Shown in pieces: positions 52,391-64,000 of a stretch of DNA of 64,000 nucleotides. A program made the position numbers and the translations under genes. How positions within the stretch are numbered: position 1 is the stretch's first letter; the number at the start of each line of letters is the position of its first letter. The stretch comes from Adineta vaga. Its lineage: Eukaryota; Rotifera. The notes beneath the pieces were generated by a model. The model was not told where the DNA came from and ran no database searches. It was given only the letters and a program-made list of their open reading frames with translations. The DNA lies in assembly GCA_021613535.1 (NCBI GenBank), contig CP075496.1, forward strand, positions 5,146,001 to 5,210,000, written 5' to 3'.

Positions 52391-54360
52391 AAAACATAAT
52401 CATTCCTATACTCTTTTGATATATATACCTTTGAATGATATTTTGTGCGAATAATTCGATTTTGTTTATTTTTTGCTTTGCAATATATTTTATGTACGCA
52501 TGTATGTTTTTATATGTTGTATGGTATTTTTCAAGTTCATAGTTTTTTTTGTTAAGGAAAAGAGATACTGAATAATTGATAATGATGATTACTTCAATAA
52601 TAAAACAATACACTCGTAAATCAATTGTCAATAACTAAAATAAAGATTTATATCGATAGTTCTATTGAAGATTATTGAATAAAACTTGACTGAATCAATG
52701 AAAACATATCTATCGAATGTTATTCACCATGTCTTTATTATTCTTGCGAATAATATCGATTGAGTACGCCATGATAGGAAGCTATCGGTACAGAAATACT
52801 GAAAACACTTTTCAAAAAAAAGACGTCAAGTACACTGCATATTTTACAAAGGTTACATTTATAAACAATGTACTTAAGTTAATAATTTATTCGAAATATA
52901 AAAGTCAAGAAGAGTAATTGTATAAATTGTTCGTCTGAAAGCATTTCATGATTAGATATAAAGTGTTATTGCTATGTCGAATACATGGTACAACAACTAA
53001 TGAAAACATTTCATGCAAATCTTGTAATTAAATAGAAAAAAACAATGAACTATTCTTGGGAGTTTTGATTAGATCTTAAGACAATCGTGACTAAACAAAT
53101 TCTTTTCATTATTAGAATCTCGAGCTCAAAATATTAGATCTAACACTTTCATTTAAACAAAAATAACAGTAATTTGTATAATTTATTGAATGAATATTAA
53201 AGATGATCGAAATTTTCATTATATAATTGAACTATCATAGAAAAAAGTAGAATCATATTTATTGTAGATAAGTATAGAGCTGATAGTTTCGAAAATATAC
53301 ACTTCTGTCAATGATATTGATTAAGTGATAAGTTACATTACACAAGTTATTTTGTGTTAAATATAGAATTCAATCAGGATCTCATAATTGATGTATTTTG
53401 TTCTAAAAGATATTAGATACTAAATTCTGTATCTATCAGATTAAATTAAACATTCACTCTATTAATTTGTTCTCGATAACATTATGGACGGAATGTCATT
53501 TACAAAATATCTTTATTCAACAACGATCATAAAACCATTTCTTATCATTTTACTCCTTCTTCATCAACGGATAGTTTTTAGTCGGTCATTGCGTCGGCTT
53601 TGTTCTACATAACATTTGTAAATAAGTTATCTTCTTTAAAGAATATCTACAAAAATATTTGTCTATTGAATTCTTAGAAATGCTCTGATTCATATCATCT
53701 TTCTCATGTTAATAATCTCGCTTCGATCAATATTTATTCCTGCTTTGAAAATATCATGCATCAGTTTTTCTTTCGGAGTAATGTCACTTGTATTTATTAT
53801 ACACCTACGCTTTCGTTAGTTGAGAAATGAAATCCATTGGTTTGATAAAATTCCTGATATAGACTTGGCCACTGGTTTCAAACATTGTTCTGTTTTGTTC
53901 TCTCTTCTCTAAATTCTTCTTATCATAGTGTTGCGTTTATTTTCTTTTTTATCTTTATTTTCAACAAAACATCTTGCTACTTGGTTACATTGGTTAATCA
54001 GCTGTCGTCCTCAATGAATTTACTTGTTTGACGTTAGCAGTCGTCAAAATCAATATTCTCTATCTTATTGTATTAGTAAGTATTCTCTGGCGTAAAATAT
54101 GAGTAGATTGAATGTGAAATGATCGAAAATTATGCGTCATCATTGACGAAACACCATGAGTATGTGAAGTATGTCAAAGCAAGATTACATACGTTAATGC
54201 CCACGTCGTGCTGTATGACGTTTCACTGAAAAGAACAAAAAGAATTTTTTATTTTTCTTTCTGTCATCATATATATATGCGAGACCGTTTCTTTTATTTT
54301 TACATAGATTATACTCATCCTAGATAAGTGTTTTTTAAATTTTAATCTTTCACAATCTTG
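52391..54360. other. 2 kb gap between vWA copies 2 and 3
   Basis: AT-rich sequence without a supported gene. I looked for a fourth vWA copy or remnant (MIDAS, CTDDD motif) and saw none. Confidence 0.45.
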
Positions 54361-55378
54361 ATGGCATATGGAAATACAACTTCTGCTCAATATTCTGGTA
54401 TACAAACATCTTCAAATCCATATGAATCAAACGTTCCACCAACTTATAATGATGCAGTTGCTGATTCAATGACCACACCAGAAGCACGTATGCAAAAATT
54501 TGCTCAAATAGCTGCTCAATATGAAATCAATAATGATTTTGCAAATCGTTTAAGACAACTTGAAGGTTATGAAATTGTCTTTCTTTGTGATGATTCTGGT
54601 TCTATGGCTACTGTTGTTGGTAAGTTGATTTGTCACCATTATATCAGCAATAAAATAATTGTTTTTTTTGTTTTTTGAAAAGGCACAAATGCAAACGCTT
54701 TTGGAGTACGTTCTACTCGTTGGGATGAATTGAAGCAAATTGTTACGATTACTGTTGACATTGCTTCTGTTCTTGATCCTGATGGTCTAGACATTTATTT
54801 TCTTAATCGTCCCGCAGTTTTACGTGTTAAACATGCATCTCAACTTAGATCTGCTTTTGATGCTCCACCGAATGGTTTAACCCCTATAACACGTGTACTT
54901 CGTCAAATACTTCAAGCGAAAAAAAATGAAGTTCAAGAACGTAAACTTTTAGTCATTATTGCTACAGATGGTCAACCAACGGATGATTTTGGTACGACTG
55001 ATGTTGCCACTTTAGAATATGTTTTAAAACATGAAAGAAATCCAGTTGGTCGTATTTTAATCACTTTTTGTGCATGTACGGACGATGATGCAGCTGTTGG
55101 ATATTTGAATAAATGGGATGCAAAAATTCCTTATCTTGATGTTTGCGATGATTATCGATCAGAACGAGATGAAATCTGGCGAGTAAGCATGATATTATTT
55201 CTTAGAAATATCTTTTCTAATGGTATTTGGTTTTTAGGTTCAAGGACGACAGTTTCCATTTTCATTCGGAGATTATGTCGTGAAAATGTTATTAGGCTCA
55301 GTTGATCCATATTTTGATAATTTAGATCAAAAACGTGTTGGTAAAACGAACAAAAGAACTCGTTGTACATTAATGTAA
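54361..55378 (+). CDS. vWA-domain protein, tandem copy 3, CaaX-terminated
   Basis: Exons 54361-54619, 54683-55182 and 55238-55378 give about 299 aa, with far fewer introns than the other copies. It contains PPTYNDAVAD (a possible PPxY motif), the helix RMQKFAQIAAQYEINNDFAN, MIDAS CDDSGSM, IIATDGQPT, CACTDDDAAVGYLNKWDAKI and FPFSFGDYVVKMLLGSVD. It ends TNKRTRCTLM, a polybasic CaaX box; the final Met favours farnesylation. Sequence has diverged most in this copy (for example PNGLTPITRVL in place of PTGPTPIVRIL). A membrane-anchored vWA protein is inferred. Confidence 0.85.
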
Positions 55379-55893
55379 TTTATTGGTTTTTATCAATAAG
55401 ATAAATATGCATTGAATAAAAGAATATAGTTTATGTTCAGATGATGTGATGTTTTTGTTATATTTCAATTCTTTTTTCTTTTAATTTTTTTTAAGTAAAA
55501 TATATGTTTTTTTTATAAAAAAAATATATTGATCTTAATTAAGCAATCATGAATTTTCACAGCAATATTATGAAACAGATTACATTCAATAATCGATCGA
55601 TGTATTGAATTTGGTTAGAGAATCTAGGATAATAATTAGTGGATTCAATGGTACGTTATGTTTTCTTTTTGTTCTATTTATCTTTCATTCTATTATTAAT
55701 CATGAAATAAACATACACAATACAAAAGAGCCATTTCATGACTAAGGACAACGAACATAAAGTTTGTTTCTTTTTGACTTAGATTAAGAGCACAAAGCAG
55801 AGAACGTGCATGAGAAACAGAAAGAAGAAAAAAAACACAGACAGCGTGAGACGAACAGACAGAAAGAAAGTGGAAAAACAAGAAAATTAAATG
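55379..55893. other. Convergent 3' regions
   Basis: 3' UTRs of vWA copy 3 (+) and the RSF1-like gene (-). AT-rich with A/T homopolymers; nothing else seen. Confidence 0.4.
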
Positions 55894-58800
55894 TTAAGTA
55901 TTCATTGGTGCTGTTGATTGATCATCATTGCCATCGAGCAAAGAAGATGATGATGACGGTGTAAGAATAATATTGGAAAGATCGGTAGCAGTAGTTGAAA
56001 CCGATGTTGAAGTTGGAGGATCTTTTGATTTAAAAATCTTATATCCAACACCGGTTGGTTTAGGTAAAATTACAGGAAGAGGACGTAAAGCAACTTTGGT
56101 GAAATATGGCGAAAAATTTGTTTTCTGAATTCGTTGTTGATCCCTGTAGAAACAGATGAAAAAAAAATAGATTATCACAATAAGAAAATCAACTTACATT
56201 GCTTTGGGAATAGTTGATAAAGTATTAGCTTCACTCACTGCACACTGAATGTCACGAGTGAGTCGATCAAAATTGACTTCATTTTTTCTGACAATATTTT
56301 TCGTTGAACTTTTATAGATTGGTAATAAATTCGCTGGTTGTGCTAATGTTATTTTTGATCGAATTATGGTCGAATCGTCATCTTTAATATCGTAATTACT
56401 ATTACTATCATTTGAACGTGGTGGTGATGCATCGTCAGGACAAAAAACAGAATTTTCATCTGCACAATCCGATGTTGTATCATTGAGTAATTTCATATTG
56501 TTTGTTCGAAGTCGATTTCGTCGTTGAACATCATTCCATCGGCGAACAATTTTTAATGTTTGATTAGAATTTGTTATAACAGATTTCATTTGCTGAGAAT
56601 TACCATCACCATTGATATAAATTATGGGTGAACCAAGTTTGTCATTTAAATCAACCGATGTATGATATAACTAAATAAATAAAAGATCATCTTTTCAATT
56701 CTATCGAAGAACATATTTCTAGTCATGGTAAATAGTAGATTGACTAAAAATAGTAGAAATAAATGACTTACACGTGGTGCAATAGGTTTGGGTTTAATAT
56801 ATTGATCATTTCGGGCAATTGGTCGATAACGTTGATTAAGTAAACGTGTCATTTTCTTTGGTATTTGTACATCAAAATTGGTAATTTGTGTTGGTGTATC
56901 AATATATTCATCATCTTCTTCAGTATCTGAATTATTTTCATCTGTTTCATCATCATTATTAAGCATTTTATTCATATCAAAACGTGTTCGTCGATGCCGA
57001 CCACGTTGACTAATATTTTTATTTGGATAATCGAAATACGTTGAGGATAGATTACTATTTTCATTTGTTTGACTCATTGATAACATTGATTCTTCACCAT
57101 GAAGATTATTATCGAGATTCTCTTGTTCAGATTCTGATGCTGTGATACTTTCATCACTCGTATATTCTTTTGGTTTTAATTTACGTTGAAGAGTTCGTTT
57201 CAAATCATGTTCTAAACGTTTGGTTTCAATTTGATTAAAATTAATTAATAATTCTTTTAATTTGTCAATTAAACAATTTGATAATTTTTTATGTTCACAC
57301 AATGGACAAAACCAATCACCATCAGGTACAGATAAAAGTTTTGGACGTAAACATGCCAAATGATAAGCATCATCACAATCATCGCATAATAATAACACTT
57401 CTGGTCGATCACTTTTTGAACAAACACGACAAGCTGTTATTATTGTTGATGCTTGAGCTGTTTTAGCTGTACGTAATTCTTCACCTGTTGGATTATTATC
57501 TTCGTCTAATTCAAAAAAATTTTCATCATGTTCGATTTGACTTGCATCAGGAAGATAATCATCAGAATCATAATCAGATTGGTAATCAAGATGATCATCA
57601 GAACTTGAACTTGATAGACAAAATTCATCGTCGATATTTCGTCGAGATGTTGTTTTACGTCGACGTCGAGAACGACCAGATTTATTTGTAGTTAATGTAT
57701 CATTGCTTCCTTTCGATTTTCCATTGATTGAACGTTTCTTTCTTCCATTGGTGATCTAAAGAATTCAATAAAATTTTCGATCGCTATTTTTCGAGAGTTT
57801 CATACTTGTGAATTCATCTTTGAGCCATTACTAGTTGTTGTTGTTGTTGTTTCCGATACAAGTGCTTTTCGAGGTCTTGTTGAACGACGAACACTTGAAT
57901 TTGTATTTTCAACAGGTGATTGCTCGTGCTGTTTGCTATTGTCTTCTTCGGTTTTGATTTGCTCATCACTGTGATTTTCTTCTACGAAACTTTTACGTTT
58001 TCTCCCACGACGAGATGGAGTTCTTGCTTCCTCTTTGATTTCCTTATTTATTGATTTTCTAGCACGAATAAATTTTTTCTTTGTCGACATATCAGATTCT
58101 TCCTCTTCTTCATCTTTCATCTTCATATCAATTGGTTTTGTTGAATTTCGTGAACGTCCAGATTTACGTTGTGATGATATCTCAGATGTTTCATTCTGAG
58201 CAGTTTCGTGTTTGATTTCTTTGATTACCTTATCCGTATGAATTGGTGATGATTTAGTCACAGCTTTCGATCGGCCACGTTTTTTCTTCATTGTTTCAAT
58301 CAATTTTTCATCTTCCTCTTCTTGTTTAATTTCAGGTACTATCAACATTTTTGGTCGGCCACGTTTTTTCTTTGCTGGTTCACTAGGTTGTTCATCATCA
58401 CTTGATGAAACATTTACTTCCTCTTTAATTGGTATGTCGATTTGATTTTTTTCATTCAGTTTTGTGAAACCTTTTGGTCGACCACGTTTCTTCTTTACTG
58501 ATTCATTTTCTATTACTGATAATTCAATATTTTCGATTTCTTCTTTAGTTTCTTCTTCTTCTTCATACATATCTACCACAGCTGAAGGTAAATAACGTTC
58601 TTCAAAGTCATTTGACACTGATAACGAAGAAAATGCCTCGCAATCAAACGTCCAATCTATACATATACAATGTTAATTGATAATGATGATGAAAAGATTT
58701 CATTAATAATCTTACCTGCAAATTTTTTTCGTACGACAGAATCAGTGATTAATAATTTAATAAAATTTTCTAATTCATCTCGGTTTCTATAAATATAATA

Positions 58801-59642
58801 TTATAAGATAGCTTTCGTAACGCTTCGTTTTACTTACTTGGCAACATGACTCCATGTTCGCTCAAGATCAATATCTTCACGAAATAAACGTACAAAACAG
58901 TCAGCATCCTAAAGTAGGATCAAAGGTTTCTCTGTGATCAATTTCGAAAAATATTAATACCATGAAAAGCCAATAGGATACTCCAAAACGATCACGACCT
59001 ATAGGTATTGATTTAATTTCTCTCGCAGTTTTATCAATCAATGTATTTTTAAATGTTTGATTTAGATCGAATTGACTTTCCAATAGATTCTAAAAATATA
59101 CTGTTCTTTCATAAAAATTATATTAAAAGATTAGTTTACCTTTAAAATTCGAACTTTTACATTGATTTCTGCCTGCAAATAGCCTGTTGCTGTTAAATGA
59201 TCACTATCATTGTAATCAAATCTCGAAGCAAACTACAATAAAATGTAAAATGTCTAAAATCTTCGTCAATATCATTAATTTACTTTGGTAATAATAGTAT
59301 CGAATTTCTCTCGTTGAGTATTTTTAGCTAATGATAATCGTTTGAGTAGAATAAAATGAAAATCAATTAAACGTGGTGGAACTAAATTTAAAAAATAGAG
59401 ATTATATTTTTATGTAAGAAAAATTTCAATCATTTACTTCGTTCTTGATTATGAATGAGATGATCTTCAAGTCTTTGATAGGAATAGGTGGGTAAATCCA
59501 GTGTTAAACGAAATCGTTCAAGGAAACAAAGCACTATACCATAATTTGGATCATTGAGTAATGATACTTGACGTTGATCTTTTTCATTTGTATCCATTTC
59601 TTTAGGACTAAATTCAGTAGAATGATCGTCTTCGGGAATCAT
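55894..59642 (-). CDS. RSF1: RSF1-like chromatin remodelling subunit (WHIM, AT-hooks, PHD finger)
   Basis: Ten exons (59642-59438, 59381-59284, 59232-59140, 59089-58961, 58908-58838, 58786-58716, 58656-57806, 57755-56772, 56670-56198, 56143-55894) give about 1074 aa. The N-terminal 230 residues form a WHIM-type region (LCFLERFRLTLDLPTYSYQR, PIGRDRFGVSYWLF, WSHVAKNRDELENF). In ISWI-partner proteins this contacts the remodeller and linker DNA. Next is a long acidic/basic region with three AT-hook-like repeats (KKKRGRPK twice, KKKRGRSK once) plus SGRSR and RRGRKRKS variants. A C4HC3 PHD finger follows (CRVCSKSDRPEVLLLCDDCD, YHLAC, WFCPLC), which reads histone H3 tails in RSF1-type proteins. The order WHIM, basic linker, PHD matches RSF1, the partner of SNF2H/ISWI. 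Nuclear. The C-terminus is unique. Confidence 0.88.
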
Positions 59643-60513
59643 TGATATTTTTTGTTGATTGTTATTGTTTCTATTGTTAGTAGAACTTCATTGACGATGT
59701 TAATCATTCGATGATGATGATGATGATGATAATTTCAAGATCTGAAAAGGATGAATTTATTTTTCTTAAGTAAGAAGAGATTGTTTGTCATAAACGATTA
59801 TTTTTTTGCTTTCTTCTTTCATGCTGTTGCCCTCGTTCTTGTTCTTGATTCTTGTCTTGTCCGCAACCGCTTCCAATTTTTATCATCTTTGTTAAACTTA
59901 AACTATCATTCGTTGACGAATCAACGACTAAAATCTAAATAAGTATAGATGTCACTATAGAAAGTTTCTTTCGACACTATATTTTTCATTCGATTTATAA
60001 TGATAACATTATAGAATCAGAACAACGTAATTATATGAAGTTTACTCTCATACTACATGAAGAATTGCTGTCTTTTCTTGATGGAGATGAGAGGTGAGAA
60101 CATCCTCTTGAAACAGTATTCAATCAATAATTTCTACAATGTTGAACATTTGAGATTCAAGAAAGTTAACAGAGTGAAATATCTTCTATTTTGTTGTTTT
60201 ATGGAAATAGTTGGTCGATTCGTAATTTCTCTGGTGATTCATGGTTTAATAGACCGTTCCATTCATTTTTTCAAACAAACTCCTTTTTGCGCATTGTTGA
60301 AATAGTTCCTGTCGATTTTCATATATATATATGTATATATGTATGGAAAACAAAACGATCACAATGTGTTTACATTTTAAAGAATATTTGTTGAATTAAT
60401 TATGAAAAAAAAATATAGTAGAAAAGAATAAGAGAGGAAAACAGCATATAAAATAATTGCCATTGTATATATAATTTAAATAAAAAGAATACATCACAAA
60501 TGTATTTCACATA
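59643..60513. other. Intergenic
   Basis: RSF1-like 5' leader/promoter and the 3' UTR of the phospholipase D gene. A short GAT repeat lies near 59711-59731. Open frames on the plus strand look spurious. Confidence 0.4.
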
Positions 60514-62477
60514 TTATTTTCCATCACGTGGATTTAAATGTCCTTGATCATCGCGCCATATTCCATCGAGATCCACTTTTCCATATTGATATGTAGATTG
60601 ATTTTTATACAAAGCATCCATCCATTCTTTGACTATTAATGGTGAATCAATCATTGTATTGATTTCCTGTAGAGAAGAAAATTAGTTACATCCTCAAGTA
60701 ATAGAATATTCCTTTGATATATTTACTTGAGAATGAAACCAAGATTGACTATCCATATTTCCATTTCCCATAATTGCAACTTGTCCATCAATAGACATAA
60801 ATTTTATATGACAATTTCGTTTCTGTTGTGAAAAATTCAATGGACGAGTTTGATCTAAATTTCATTCGATAGTTCAAATCTTATTCTACATGATTAATAC
60901 AAACCTTTTCCTGTATACCAATAGACTTCAAGAAAATGTTCTGCACCCGAATGTTCTTTTCGTAACTTCTTATACATTTTCTTTATGACATGTTCATTTG
61001 TACCACCCTGAAAAGTTCCATGTCCTTCTTTTAAATCATTAAAACCTAAATCAAGCCATAGAATAACTTGAACTTTTCGTTGACATGCTTCGATAATTCC
61101 GTCAATTGCTGGTTTTGCATTTAATGTAGGTGATTGAATGAAAATCGATTTTTCTGCATAACGAAATGCTCCTAACCATGCTGCATCTTGTGGATTTGCT
61201 GTATCTGCATGTCCTGGTGTACCATGAGGTAATCGATTGACTAATGCAATAGGAAATGGTCGATGTGCTTCATGATATATAAATGGTGTAAAATCATCTG
61301 CAAGTTTTTCTAATTCTTCATTCGAGTATTTTTCATCTGGTTGTGTTTTAGAAGCAGATTTAGCTGACAAATTTAAATGACGAGTTAAAGGTGATTCAGA
61401 TGATAATAATGGTTCATTGAAATAAATATCCGTTTGTTCAATATCTAAATGATTTTGTAATCGTAGACGTGCTCGAGCAATTGCATGTTGTAATGATTCT
61501 GTAAATGGTACAATACTCGAATAATTTGTACCAAATTCAAATTGATTGTTTTGTGTTGGTTCATCATTTAAACAAACAAGATTTGGTTGAAATGATAACC
61601 ACCATGATACAAGAAATGTATCATAGAATGAATTAACAATATCTCCTTCATAATGTGCCATCATTTCCAGATTAGGTCGATCTTGAATATTATTACTATT
61701 CAAGAGAGCAATTCGACGATCTATAATCATAAATTTTGAATGGAATGTACCCATAATTAAACGATGATAATTATTAATTTCAAGGGATATATGTGGAATT
61801 TCATCTGGTGTTGGAATATCATAATGTGACCATTTATGTGAAGGAAGAATACTATGATAATGTAATACATTTTCTTTTGTTGGATGATCGATCATTAATT
61901 TAAAAATAATAAAACGATTTTCTTCTTGTGCACGTTGATTTAAATCTCGTAGTGCTTTACCAATAATACTTACACTATGTCCTTTTTCCCAATAATTTGT
62001 TGCTAGAAGAACTTCTCTTTTGGCATGAACGATACAATGATAATAATGTTGCATTATATCAGGTATAGTAGAAATAATTGTTAATGGAATGACACCTGAT
62101 GAAGCAATTAAAGATGGTGAAACACGACCACATAATGGATCACGTTCAAGTGTACATAAAACATTATGAAATAGTTTTAAAAAAAGATTACTCGGCCGAG
62201 AAGGAAATTGTCCATATTCGGCAGCGAAATTTAATTCTTCGTCAGTGATGTCATTTTTAGAAAATTCATAATTAATTCGAGATCGTAAGTAAGGTAAGGG
62301 TTTAGAAAAGAGAATTTCAGCTGCTTGTTTTGCACTTTGAATTGTCAATGATTCAGAAGCTAATAATGATGTGATTGTTTGTTTTATTTCAGTATTTGAT
62401 CGTGGCAATTCCTGTACAGTATTGAGCATGTTTACGGGTATGGATGCAGATATTGAATTGGGCGTTAGATGAAACAT
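60514..62477 (-). CDS. Phospholipase D-like protein, fungal type
   Basis: Exons 62477-60905 (one long exon), 60854-60727 and 60666-60514 give about 617 aa. Two HKD catalytic motifs are intact: HSKFMIID (H246, K248, D253) followed by NSNNIQDRPNLEMMAH, and HIKFMSID (H540, K542, D547) followed by GNGNMDSQSWFHSQE. They form the bipartite active site that hydrolyses phosphodiester bonds of phospholipids or related substrates. No PX, PH or C2 domain and no signal peptide are present. The phrases IQDRPNLEMM, TPGHADTANPQDAAWLGAFR and SQSWFHSQEINTMIDSP are, to my knowledge, typical of a fungal PLD family rather than animal PLD1/2 or PLD3/4. Together with the nearly intronless body, this suggests horizontal acquisition. 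The introns cluster at the 3' end. Confidence 0.87.
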
Positions 62478-63058
62478 GTTTCGATTTATATTCTTTTTTT
62501 CAAGGACATATGAAAAATATATAGATATTCAATACTTTGTTTGAATGATTCAATCACAAACAGATGATATACTCAAAGATAGCAAGACGTCATCAACGTT
62601 TTATCTAAAATAAACGTGAAGGATATGATGCGTCATTGGTGTATGATATATAAGTAAATAATAATAATATTGTTAAGGTGATAATAGAATATAAAGAAAG
62701 TATAAAGAAAAGAACTAGAAAATATGGGCGTGACCAAAAGTTATGATTATAGTGCATTCAGTATAAATATAAAGAAGATGGTACGGTGAAATACGGGAGT
62801 CATACTATCAGTTATAGATTGACTCTTTTGAATCTTGTCAATTTGTATTTAAATATCGAAACTTTTTTAGATAAGAAATTTGATGGAACAACAAGAGTTG
62901 AATTTACAATTGTAATTCGTTTCTTTTTATTAACTATTTGATTAATAAAACAGAGATTTGTAACATATTTTTTCGACATAATTCATAGATATTAAATTGA
63001 GGAAGACACAAAAAAACATAGAATAAATTATTCGCTGGAATAAGATTTTTGTTTTCTA
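62478..63058. other. Intergenic
   Basis: Upstream of the phospholipase D gene and downstream of the glucanotransferase gene. AT-rich; no features recognised. Confidence 0.4.
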
Positions 63059-64000
63059 TCAATAAACCATTGATTGTTTGATGCTATTCGTTTTTTCATC
63101 GACACCAGCTTCTGTATCAGGTCGTTCTAAAGCTTCTTCTGGTAAATATCTTCCATAGATATATGTAAGTAATTTAAGCTTATCTTTTGCTTCCTGTTTG
63201 ATTTGATCCATTGAAATCGCCAACGCCAATTTTCTTCATAGTCAGGTGTAAATGCTCTATAGAAATTTATTATTGAAATCAAGTCCATAAGAAAGATTCA
63301 TGAGTAAACTTACGGATCATTCATTTGACAACCTTCTTCAAGATCAAGAACATCTTGAAAGAGTAAAACAGCAGTATTTGCAACACTTGCAAGTACTAAT
63401 CGTATTAAATCCCAATTAATATGACGTTCAGGATCACCTTCTTTCTGTAAATAATTGATCAATGTTTCTTTTTCTTTCGAACTAATATTATGACGAAACC
63501 ATGCAACTAAATATTTTCCAATGAGGAAGAATTGATTATTCATTTAAAAAAAAACAACAACAACTTGTTTTCTTACTTGTTGTGTTATTATCATGTGTAC
63601 CTGTATAAGCAATACAATTTGAAATATAATTATGTGGTAAATACATATTATTTGGGCAATGTACAAATGCAAAATGAAGTACACGCATACCCACAAGTCC
63701 AAATTTATCACGAAGATCAAATACTTCTTCTGTTAAATGTCCTAAATCTTCAGCAATAATTGGTAAATCATTACCCAATGCTTTTGTTGCTGCGGTGAGA
63801 AATTCATCACCTAAAATAAATCATTTGATAAGAATTCAAAAACATCGATATTCTAGTGCGAGAACATTACCGCAAGCTTTAATCCACTGTCCTTTCATTG
63901 GCGAAACAGCTTTGCCATCACTACCGATTGGAATAGCCCTTGAAAAGAAAAAAAAGATATTTAAAACACAAAATGGATGTGAATCAAAATATCATCCATC
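63059..64000 (-). CDS. 4-alpha-glucanotransferase (amylomaltase/MalQ type), 3' part
   Basis: The 5' part lies beyond the window. Exons visible: about 63942-63872, about 63811-63581, about 63515-63315, and from 63256 on. Family signatures in order are MKGQWIKACGDEF, the catalytic acid region LPIIAEDLGHLTEEV, GMRVLHFAFVHCPNNMYLPH, the third catalytic Asp region AYTGTHDNNTT, and LFQDVLDL with a MNDP motif. Glycoside hydrolase family 77 enzymes transfer alpha-1,4-glucan chains and belong to bacteria, plants and some protists; they are unusual in animals, so this gene is a candidate for horizontal acquisition. The last exon reads ENWRWRF and then must shift frame by one base to continue MDQIKQEAKDKLKLLTYIYG and end at TGA 63059. 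Without the shift it ends at 63127 with an unrelated tail. Confidence 0.8.

Noticed and set aside
52326-52917. Open frames between vWA copies 2 and 3
   Set aside because: Random AT-rich translations; no MIDAS or CTDDD motif that would mark a fourth copy.

Overview
The window is eukaryotic nuclear DNA, AT-rich, with compact genes split by mostly 50-70 nt GT-AG introns. The gene content is animal: couch potato/RBPMS, PIAS, alpha-actinin, AIFM3, a RIG-I-like receptor, Pumilio and RSF1. It is mixed with two genes of non-animal appearance: a fungal-type phospholipase D and an amylomaltase. That mixture, the short introns, and splice acceptors abutting start codons (as expected for spliced-leader trans-splicing) fit a bdelloid rotifer best. 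The assignment is inference; no rRNA or mitochondrial marker is present.

Layout. 0.6-1.5 kb (+): single-pass membrane protein. 2.0-9.6 kb (-): couch potato/RBPMS RNA-binding protein with two alternative first exons and an in-frame TGA followed by 72 open codons. 12.6-16.9 kb (+): PIAS SUMO ligase, then a DeSI/PPPDE isopeptidase. 17.4-20.3 kb (-): thioredoxin-NDK protein (NME8/TXNDC3 type) with mutually exclusive thioredoxin exons. 20.6-23.6 kb (-): two tandem proteins with a signal peptide in front of a BTB/T1 domain. 24.6-25.0 kb (-): a possible relative of the first gene. 25.7-30.1 kb (-): alpha-actinin with a pair of mutually exclusive CH2 exons. 32.1-33.3 kb (+): UBE2U-like E2 lacking the catalytic Cys. 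34.4-40.4 kb (+): AIFM3, followed 104 bp later by a RIG-I-like helicase carrying an N-terminal RING and B-box-like region instead of CARDs. 41.8-47.0 kb (+): Pumilio. 48.5-55.4 kb (+): three tandem vWA proteins, two ending in CaaX boxes. 55.9-59.6 kb (-): RSF1-like chromatin remodelling subunit. 60.5-62.5 kb (-): fungal-type phospholipase D. 63.1-64.0 kb (-): 3' end of a 4-alpha-glucanotransferase, cut by the window edge.

The most unusual items are the RING/B-box/RIG-I-like fusion, the secreted BTB/T1 pair, the two sets of equal-length mutually exclusive exons, and the probable stop-codon readthrough in the couch potato homologue. Three genes (Pumilio, first vWA copy, glucanotransferase) each show an apparent one-base frame break, which may be sequence error or real. 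Exon structures were inferred by eye from splice consensus and reading-frame continuity; no transcript data were available.
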